Shown piece after piece: positions 8,560 through 17,900 of a stretch of 41,249 nt of DNA. Each line of letters starts with the position of its first letter. Position 1 is the first letter of the stretch. The notes under the pieces are model-generated. The model did not search any database and was not told the DNA's origin. It saw nothing but the letters and a program-made list of their open reading frames with translations. The translations under genes were made by a program, and so were the position numbers. The DNA comes from Bacteroidia bacterium. GTDB lineage: Bacteria > Bacteroidota > Bacteroidia > Bacteroidales > BM520. Location of the stretch: contig RZYD01000002.1 in assembly GCA_009930445.1 (NCBI GenBank), forward strand, positions 1 to 41,249, read 5' to 3'.

Positions 8560-10143
8560 TTACTTATTAGATTTCAGGAAATAGGATACACCAACATTAA
8601 TCATAAAAGCGTTGGTATGCAAAAAATTACAATTCCGAAAAATATTATTTACCCGGCCATCCCCTTCCGACAATATGAACATCGAATCAGCAGATTTATC
8701 CACCAGATTGACAAAACCATAGCGGTACATCAACTCAACATTCGCTGACATTCGCTGTGACAGCCAGAACATGGTACCGGCATTGACCAGTGCAGAAAGG
8801 TTAAAAGAACGGAATCCGGGATCTTCCTCGGAATATTGCAGCGTATTGAACGTAGTAAATCCGTAATATGGCACATTTTCGTAGGTAACTTGCTGGGTTC
8901 CCTGAGGAAAATCGTAAGAAAAAGTTCCGGTATAAGTTAATGAACCTTTTCCTGCCGGGGAGAGGCTGGGAGAGAACAGGTACGAAAAAGCCATTCCTGC
9001 GTCGATATAAAAATTGAGATAATTTTTGCTTTTATACTTTAGTTTGAAAGAAACAGGAATATCGATATAATTCAACGAAAGATCCTGGCTTATTTCGGTA
9101 GCAGAGAGATTCATGATGTATTCTTTTTCGAGTGCTTCGGAGTAGCTGGGAAAGCTTTGCGAAAAAGAAGCAATAGAAACCGAAGCGTTGTAACGCGAAA
9201 ATCCAATTCCGACAGAATAGCCATAAGTCAATTTTCTGGGGCCATCGTTAAAAAAATAATCAAATGACATATCAGCATTAAAGCCCGGCCGGAAATCGCT
9301 TAATGATTCAAAACTGGTATTACTTTCAAATTTCGCCAGGGCCTGCGAGTATCCCATCCCACCCATCAACGAAATGTACATTTTGTTTCGGGAGGCAATC
9401 ACCGGACGGATAATAGTGCGTAAATCCGGCAAATCATTGTTAAAAGGATCAAAGCGATAAATTTTATAAATTTTTACAGATGAAAAATTATCCCCATCGC
9501 GGGTAATAATAAAAGTTGCCATGGCGGCATCGGGCTGAAGAGTTTGCCAGTCGCTGGCATATTCTTCCACAAAAAAGATAGCCTCCTCTTCCGTTTCTTT
9601 ACCGGCCTTTTCTTCCTTTTTTGTCCTATACTTCTCCATATGCGGGGCAAACAGATCGCCGTACATATCCACATCAAAGAAAAGGTTCACAGCGATAATT
9701 TCAGGATCGATATAATAATCAAGCGTATCGATGGTAATATCAGTAAAATCAAAAATTACCCCCAGTTCACAACTATCGGGATTGCAATACCAGGAAATAA
9801 GGGTATCGGTAAAAGCCTGAATATTAATCATTTCCGGCAGATCACGTAATAAGGTATCCTTTGTATCAATGAAGCTTCGGTGAATATTCCGGTCAGTGGC
9901 ATCGTCCGGATTATAAAAATGACTGGCAGCCTGTGAAGCAAACTCCGTCTTTAACCGGGGGGTTCCATCATTATCTTCGCGATAAATATGGTTAAGATCT
10001 TCCTTGAAATTGATTAACACTTGCCGGGTAGCCGCTTTTGCGCGCCGCTGTGTCTTAGGGGTCATTTTTTGGGCGTAAAGCGATTGTGACAAACCCGTCA
10101 GAAGAAGAATAAAGAAAAAAGCCAGTAAATATTTTGATCGCAT
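8560..10143 (-). CDS. Outer-membrane beta-barrel protein (527 aa)
   Basis: A signal peptide ends near residue 25 (LYAQ). Residues about 30-245 form a globular module containing an acidic Lys/Glu-rich insertion (KKEEKAGKETEEEA). From about residue 250 to the end the pattern is that of a PorT/OmpW-like barrel: strand GGMGYSQ, many alternating aromatic strands, and a final strand ending SYFLKSNK. The N-terminal module resembles that of the 829-residue protein (both have an INIQAF/VTVQAY segment at similar depth), which suggests paralogous barrels working in one complex. It starts 6 nt after the 581-residue gene. A role as outer-membrane anchor or partner for the secreted proteins of the operon is inferred. 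Confidence 0.72.
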   Translation of the reverse strand: MRSKYLLAFFFILLLTGLSQSLYAQKMTPKTQRRAKAATRQVLINFKEDLNHIYREDNDGTPRLKTEFASQAASHFYNPDDATDRNIHRSFIDTKDTLLRDLPEMINIQAFTDTLISWYCNPDSCELGVIFDFTDITIDTLDYYIDPEIIAVNLFFDVDMYGDLFAPHMEKYRTKKEEKAGKETEEEAIFFVEEYASDWQTLQPDAAMATFIITRDGDNFSSVKIYKIYRFDPFNNDLPDLRTIIRPVIASRNKMYISLMGGMGYSQALAKFESNTSFESLSDFRPGFNADMSFDYFFNDGPRKLTYGYSVGIGFSRYNASVSIASFSQSFPSYSEALEKEYIMNLSATEISQDLSLNYIDIPVSFKLKYKSKNYLNFYIDAGMAFSYLFSPSLSPAGKGSLTYTGTFSYDFPQGTQQVTYENVPYYGFTTFNTLQYSEEDPGFRSFNLSALVNAGTMFWLSQRMSANVELMYRYGFVNLVDKSADSMFILSEGDGRVNNIFRNCNFLHTNAFMINVGVSYFLKSNK

Positions 10144-10149
10144 ATCCAG

Positions 10150-11895
10150 TTATTTTGAGATAATCACTTTTTGATTCCGATACAACGCATTTCCTGAGAG
10201 CCTCAGGTAATAAACCCCACTGTCCAGCCCGGTCAAATCAAGTGGGTAACTTTCTCCCGCCACAGCCGTGGAGAGCATTATGACAAGTTTAGTCCGGTTG
10301 TCAGATGAACGAACCAACAGTTGCAGGGTGGTCTCGTCCGTTGGGGGAATGTCAATCCAGAAGTGTCCGGATGAAGGATTTGGATAAACAGTAAATTCAC
10401 CGGATTCGTTCCATGCCTGATGTTTGGCTTTTTGCTCTGGTTTACTGAAGCGTGAATGGGTGACACAACCTAATGTATCATAGGCAGTAAGCACATAAAA
10501 ACTATCGGCATTGGAAGGGGTAAAATTTAAGGCATAATAATTTTTGGTAGTTTTGGCTAAAAACTCTCCAGCAGCTGCATTATACCAATAATAATAGGAA
10601 ACACTGGTATCAGAGCAAAGGAGCATCCGGTCATTGAGAATCACATCCGCACTATCACGGGGCGCTTTTCGAACGCCAATATCGACAATCCTGTGCTGTG
10701 TAACGGTGCAACCATCCGCATTTTTGGCTGTAACGGCCACACTTCCATGCCCTTCACCGGCCCAGTCAACAAAGAGCGAACCATCCGACAGCACGGCTGT
10801 TCCGAGTATCACGGAAGTATCCGGATGCCAGGTTAACTGCAGGCCCGGATCCCCCTGAACGCTATAAACTGCACCATGCTCAAAGCCACAAACCTGAAAG
10901 GGTCCAACAACATTAAAAACAGGTAATTCAAGCAAATCAACCCGCACAGAACGGGAAAAATCCACGCCCAAAAGCCTGAATTCATAGGTCACCAAAGTTG
11001 AGGCCCCCACAGCTAACGAAGGATTAAAACAATTCGTTCCTTCCACGATACATTCGCCACTAAAGCGCCCACCGGAAGGAATACCGGAAAGGGGTATTAA
11101 TGTATCGTATTTACAAAACGTCGCCTGAGGAAACTGAAAATCAAAAACAAAAAAGGAAACAGCAACCACCGGAGAAAAATCGTTTCCTTCGCCAACTGCG
11201 CGGAAATAGATGGTATTATGGCCATAAATAAAATCATCGGTAAGCGAATAATAATCAAATAAATTACACGAAAACTCCACGAAATTTTCGGAAGTAACGG
11301 TTATGGCATTGAAATCAGCAAAATCCTCAGTCAGAGAAAAATGTAATCCCTTTATTCTTTTATCCCCAATTAAATCTTTTTGGTCGCTAAAGAAATCAGG
11401 AGCCCAGGAAACAAGCTGAAAAATTAAAGGCAAATTCTGATCGATTACCAGCGGGGATTCCGGATCATAGGCAGTGCCCTGAACAAATTGCACTTCAAGC
11501 CGTGGGCGGGAGTAATAATACGCAGCCGTACTGTAAACATAAGTTCCGGTTTCAATTTCTTTAATCCGCAATACCAAACGATTGGTGTCTGATTCAGCCA
11601 TAAAAACAGGGTATGTAGCATTGATCTGATATTCCTCGTATGCCTCAATCCACTGACAATCAACCGAATACCACACACCTCCATTCATCTGAAGTGCAGC
11701 ATCCTGCTCATCAAAAACCCCATCAGGCAGATCAGTGCCAATCTTAATAAATACATCCAATGGATTATTGATGGGCAAAGGATCGCCATAGACAGTGCCT
11801 GCTATCGGGTTCCATTGAAAAACGTATTGTGCATTCACCCATCCAAAGCTGGTACAAAAAACACATACCATAAAGATTAGAAACTGTTTTCTCAT
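10150..11895 (-). CDS. T9SS-secreted Ig/PKD-like surface protein (581 aa)
   Basis: The signal peptide ends near VNAQ (residue about 23). The middle consists of beta-rich modules, including one with a GIPSGGRFSG segment of the type found in Bacteroidetes Ig-like repeats, and a segment with GGV..YYYWY features before the end. Residues about 501-581 form a type A T9SS sorting domain: YPNPSSG, a central strand set, LDLTGLDSGVYYLRL, and a final KVIISK. The protein should cross the outer membrane through the type IX secretion pore and have this domain removed, usually with attachment to A-LPS. It follows the giant adhesin gene by 10 nt and precedes the barrel gene by 6 nt, so all three are probably co-translated products of one transcript. 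Confidence 0.88.
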   Translation of the reverse strand: MRKQFLIFMVCVFCTSFGWVNAQYVFQWNPIAGTVYGDPLPINNPLDVFIKIGTDLPDGVFDEQDAALQMNGGVWYSVDCQWIEAYEEYQINATYPVFMAESDTNRLVLRIKEIETGTYVYSTAAYYYSRPRLEVQFVQGTAYDPESPLVIDQNLPLIFQLVSWAPDFFSDQKDLIGDKRIKGLHFSLTEDFADFNAITVTSENFVEFSCNLFDYYSLTDDFIYGHNTIYFRAVGEGNDFSPVVAVSFFVFDFQFPQATFCKYDTLIPLSGIPSGGRFSGECIVEGTNCFNPSLAVGASTLVTYEFRLLGVDFSRSVRVDLLELPVFNVVGPFQVCGFEHGAVYSVQGDPGLQLTWHPDTSVILGTAVLSDGSLFVDWAGEGHGSVAVTAKNADGCTVTQHRIVDIGVRKAPRDSADVILNDRMLLCSDTSVSYYYWYNAAAGEFLAKTTKNYYALNFTPSNADSFYVLTAYDTLGCVTHSRFSKPEQKAKHQAWNESGEFTVYPNPSSGHFWIDIPPTDETTLQLLVRSSDNRTKLVIMLSTAVAGESYPLDLTGLDSGVYYLRLSGNALYRNQKVIISK

Positions 11896-11905
11896 TTTAT
11901 CCGAA

Positions 11906-14900
11906 TTATTCCTTAATAATCAGTTGCGCTGTTTTCCCATTTTCACTTATTACCACCACCATATAACCTCCCGATGGCCATCCGGATAAAAATACCCGGG
12001 TTTTTCCATTGGGACTCAGGGGGGTGGATACTAAGCATTCGCCGGTAAAATTGTAAACTTTAAGTACACCGGAAGTAATTTGTTGATGCGCAATGGTCAA
12101 CAAATCATTCGCCGGATTTGGAAATATATTAACTTTCAGTTCATAAGCAGTATTTCCCGTTCTCACTGTATTTACCGCATAGGAGAAAGGTTCCGGCGAC
12201 CATCCGCATTTAGTAATCAGATTATCTGATAATTGCAGGGTATAAACCCTGTCATACGTAATCCGGGAAGTATCCGGGAATAGTTCAAAAAACCATACAC
12301 CGTCCTGCAAACGAAGGAATACAGAATCCATAGGAACCAACGTTTCTTCCTCCCGAAGTTCAAAAAGATTCAAGTGGCTGAGATCCTCATGCTGTGGAAG
12401 AATTTCATAAGTGCCATTATGGTGATAGCCCGGTTCCTGATTCAGGCTTAGAGCTATAGAAATAAACTGGTTATAAACAACAGAACTGCCATTTTCCGGG
12501 GTCACTGCCGTAACCTCAAGCGGAAGAAAGCCTTCAGGGATAAAATGAATCTTCAACGTATCACTGCACTTCAGGCCACATTGGTCTTCGCCCGAATAAA
12601 ACAGTAATGCATTCAGTTGATCCGACATATAAAACGCTTTATCAATTGTAAAGGTAACCCAACATTCATCTTCATCCAGCGGATTCAGATCAATCCCGCT
12701 TATTCCCTCCGAAGCGGTAAAAAACCATTGGTACTGGTATGAACTTATATCCGGAATTTTTAATCCATTAAGCGTGCCTTTTATAGTAATATTTTCAAGA
12801 CAATCGTTGGCATACGAAATAACAACATCTGCGTCCTTCGCTGGGTCAGAAATTCCATGTCCGTCAGGTTGATAGGCAACAGAGAGCCCGTCGTGAACAA
12901 TTTCAAGGTTGTAAATCCAGGCGCGCCCGACCATAATCGCCTCGTCGCCACTTTGAGAGGCCACTGCAAGGAGCTGTGTATTCCGTTCAACCGCATATTC
13001 CAACGATAATGAATTCTCTTCAGTGGTATACTTCATCCCGTCGATATACCACGCAAAATGATCAAATTCTGTGGCCTGAGAATGATAAAAAGAAATATGG
13101 TACTGATTACAATCCGTTCTGACAACCACGAGCGAATCATTGTATGTCCATGATTCAGGCTTAATCAGGCAAGTGCTGCAGAAGCTGTTGTGAGGCCCAC
13201 CTGTATGGCCTGCATCATTTACCAAAGTTCCCTGGCCGGGAGGAAATGCATAGTCGTCATAAGCGAGGGTAGAATCTCCCTGATCAATAAAAAAGGATTC
13301 AGGGAGCAACTTATAAGTACCATTCTCCAATAAATAAGGAAAAGGCGTTAAGACTGCTTCATGCGCCCCTTCAAAGAGCCGTCCTTCGAGGCGGCAAAAC
13401 CGGGTAATCACAGAAGAGGTATTAAACAATGAATCATTTTGCAATAAATTACCCTGAAAAATAGAATTATACACCAGCACGCTGTCCTCCTCACGCTTAT
13501 TGTAAATTGCATGAGCGGCATAAGGCCAATTGTTTAGAAAGGTACAATTCCCCATTTCCAGGCGTAACCGGTTGGCAGTTGTCGTTCCGGAAGCATCCAG
13601 AAAAACCGTAGCATTATCGGCCAGCCTCTGGTCATCATCTTCATTCCGGTCAAAAACAGAATTATAGATGGCTGCATTATTGACCAGAGGAGACAAATAT
13701 ACGGAAGAACCTCTGACTCCTGAGGAGCTGCTTATTCCGAAGTTACGGATAAAAATATTACGAAAAAGGCAGGTATTATTATGCCCGGAGAATAATCCAC
13801 CACCCCGGTATCCCATGGAATTCCGGATAAAATGATTATCGGAAAGGATCAAAGAATCAATGTCAGAGAAATAGCTGTCAGCAAAAACAGCACCTCCGTT
13901 AATAGCAGCGTTCAGGATAAACTGATTCCCCGAAATCATCGATTTTATATCGTCGATAATACAAACACCCCCTCCGATAGAAGCGCGGTTAAAGCGGATC
14001 TCATTATTTTGGAGGGATACATTTTCACAGCTATTAAAATAAAGCCCACCCCCACGGGATGATGCGCCGGGGAGGAAATTTTCAGCATAATTATCAAAAA
14101 ATCGTGTAGCAAAAACATGGGCATGCAGTACATCCGACACAAACAGTGCACCGCCACCAAAATCAGCATCTATCGTATTCTCCACGGCATTCTGGAAAAA
14201 ACGTGTGTGTCCGATGGCCACTTCAAGGAAGCCTGAACTACTGACAGCTCCTCCGGTAAGGCCTGCCCTGTTATTTTCAAAAACAACTTCATCCAACGCC
14301 AACAACCCTAACCCACCTGAATTAACAACATACAGCGCACCTCCATTGAATCCTGCATTACAGGAATTGAACGAAGAATTTTGCATAGTGACGATGCCAG
14401 CCTCAGTGGTAAAAAATGCACCTCCATTACCCGTGACAGAAAGCCTGTTGAACTGGCAATTGTTCACGTTAATTTCGAAAACATGGTCAGTATAAACTGC
14501 ACCTCCCAACGCCGAAAAATTATCGGAAGCATCAAATGTATTCCGTAACATATAGGTTTCAGAATTCAATCCTTCGGAAGCGTTGATATATAAACTACCG
14601 CCATGACCCTCCAGTTCCGGGTTAAGAAAGCCTGCGTAACATCCATAAAAAGAATTATCAACAAAATCGATTCTTCCCGGATTGCCTTCCAGTGAAATTG
14701 CGCCACCATTTCCCTGGGTGACTACCACATTTTCAAACGAACAATCATGTACAAAAAATTCCTCAAAAGCGCCTCCGGAGAAAGAAAATGCCCCCCCCCT
14801 ATTACTGGCGCGACAATCAGAAAAAATATTTTGGGTTGATACGATAGAAGCTGTCCTGCCAGTAACAGGAACCGTGATGGACAAAGCCCCACCCCGGGAT

Positions 14901-17900
14901 TGCACAGAAAGGGATGAAAAATCATTCCCGTCTAAAATCATTTCTGTAAGATTTCCGGACAGGAATGCGCCAAAGGCACCTCCATTGGATCCTGAAAACC
15001 CTTGAGAGAATCCAAGGAAACGGTTGTTTTGAATGGCAATATAATGTACATCGCCTTCGGTGGTTACTAAATTTAAAGCACCTCCGTTACCATTTCCGGC
15101 ACGACATTCCAAAAATCCATACCCATCCTTTTGATCCTGCACAAGGAGAGAATCAAGTGAAGCTGCAATAATGCTGACTGCGCCGCCATGATCCGCTACA
15201 CAGGAGGAAAACAGGTTAGACGTAACTCTGACGCCATGGGTAATATCACCCGAAATCAAAGAAAAAGCCCCGCCGGCACTTGAATCGCCGGAAGAGAAAC
15301 AATCAGTAAAGCTATTACGGGAAACAATAGCCCCCTGCTGTAAAGATGCATCCGGAAGGTCGATACAAATACCACCACCATGCATCACAGAGGAAACCTC
15401 CGTAAACTCATTATCCTCAATACGGATCGAACCATTTACCGGCAGACCAGCATGCAAATACACACCTCCTCCGTTGGCACCTGAAAAACAATCTGTCAGT
15501 TGCGCACCTGCTAATGTGAAGCCTTCGAAGGCATGATCGAAACTAAAATGCAGTGCACCACCGGAACCTGTAACCGACCTACAATTTTGAAACATGGGCA
15601 ACCCAGTGCTTCCAGATAGCTCAATTTGTTTTAAAGTCTTGGTTTTCAACGACATAGCACCCCCGTCACCCTTTGCATTGCAGTTTTGAAACTGGGTCAT
15701 AACCATGGAAAAATCGCCGTCAACAACGCCTGCCTGGAGATAGATGGCTCCCCCTTCTCCTTCGCAGGCTTCGGTAGCTGAAAACTGATTATTATTCAAG
15801 TTTATTCCCCCCATCAAATTGCCGTTGTGTAACTCAATCATTAATGCACCGCCATGTTGCTGAGCCTTGGTTCCATGAAACCTATTATTCGTTATATGCA
15901 ATGACGACAAAAGGCCTCCTGGTGCCTCCAGAAATAAACCACCACCATGCTCTCCGGCAGAAACTGGAGCCGTTTCATTTCCCAGAAAAGTATTTGAATC
16001 AAGGATCAGACTGGATAATGGCCCTGATTGCGCGACTCCATAAACAGCTCCTCCTGAACCATCAACAGAACGACAATTATCAAATGTATTACGGGTGAAC
16101 CCAATAGATTGCAATCCCTGACCTTCGCTACAAACCAGATAAACTGCGCCACCATCAGAGGTGGCTGTCAAATTCTTAAAAATATTGGTATCAGCAACAA
16201 AATCACCGTGAATAGCAGTAACACCGGAGAAAGACAACGCACCACCGTTTCCCCCGGAATTATGCAGATTTACTCCTCCGTCGAACGTATTTCCACGCAC
16301 GATGATATCCCCGTTGATCACCCCGTTTAACGACACTGCCATTGCACCTCCTTCGCTGTTCCGGGCCGAGCAATTCAAAAATCCCGGGGCATTGTCGGTA
16401 ATCTGGACGGTGGTCATACGTTGAGCGGACAAATATACTGCACCCCCTGATGCGCCAGCACTGCAAGTATTAAAATAATCATTTTTAAAAATAATCGGAT
16501 GAAAAAATTCCGCTGCCTTCAGCGTCACTGCACCTCCCGATGCTGCATCGTTCATTGCTTTGCAAAATTCAAAGCTACAACTGCTTACCAACAAACTATC
16601 CAAAACATTATGCGCATGAAAATCCATATAAATAGTGCCACCATCCATTTCCGCCGACCAGTTCCTGCAATTCAGCCCGGAAAGTTCCAGGGGAAAAGTC
16701 AAATTCCCATTGGAGGAGATATAAAATAATCCTCCGGATTCCTGCGCGTTAAGCATATCATTTCCACCATCGGCAAGGATATCCCGGAATTGTATTCGCG
16801 CTAATCCTTCCTGCCAGGAGGAGAGATAAATACCTCCGCCGGAGCCTTGCAGCGCTGCACACCGCTGAAAACCAGCTTCTCCATCTCCGTTTACCAACAG
16901 GGAGTGGATGTACCCGGCAGAAAGAAACACCGCCCCTCCATCGTTAGTAGCAGAACAATCAGAAAAAGTCGTGTTCAGTAGAGTCACGGTATCGGAAATC
17001 GCTGTACTTTGAAAGAACAGGGCTCCTCCAGAACCATTCGTGATGCTGCGGCAATGCGAAAAACCATTATTTTTTATGCGTATACCCCTATGCAAAGAAC
17101 CTTCCTGATTATTCACATAGAGAAAACCGCCATTTAATGCAGAATTGAGATGATCACAAGTATTGTCATCCACTACAAAAAGCTCCGAAAAATCGTCACC
17201 CGTTTCAAGAAAAACACCTCCACCATTCCCCCCTGAATGACAGTAAGAAAAGCTATTGGATTTAATCTCTACCTTACCAATAGCCTGCGGTACCTGAAGA
17301 TAAATTGCTCCACCGTCGGATGCAGAAGACAGGTAACTAAAAGTATTGTTTTCCATCAGGAATTCTCCAGCAGAATGACAAATCAGGGTAAAGGCACCTC
17401 CGTATTGAGGTTGTGGACCAACGGATTCTTCGGTATTCTGCCAGTAATTATTAACCAAACGAATTGAACCTGCATCACCCACAGAGTGAATGGCGATGAA
17501 CCCCCCGTGATTATGGGCAGTAAAATCAGAAAGGGTATTATCATGAAAATTAAAAATGGCAGGGCCTTCCTGCACATCTAAAAACAAAAAACCACCCGAT
17601 TGCGCTTCATTTTGCTGAGTGTTAGTGGTTGAAAAACCATGAAATTCCAGCGTGCCAATGGCTCCAGAAGAGATCAGGGAAAGAAATCCACCATCACCGT
17701 AGTGGCTTGAAGCCAGGCCCAGTGTATCGTTTTCGAACCGGAGAGAAGAAAGCGGTGTACCTTCTCCTGAAATCTGTATATGTGCCATCCCTCCATTTCC
17801 CGGAGCATAACAGGAATCAAATGTACACCCGGAAAACAGGATGGAATCAGGGCTGTTTAAAGTGTAGAGTGCAAGAAATCCGCCAGTATGGTCCTCCGGA

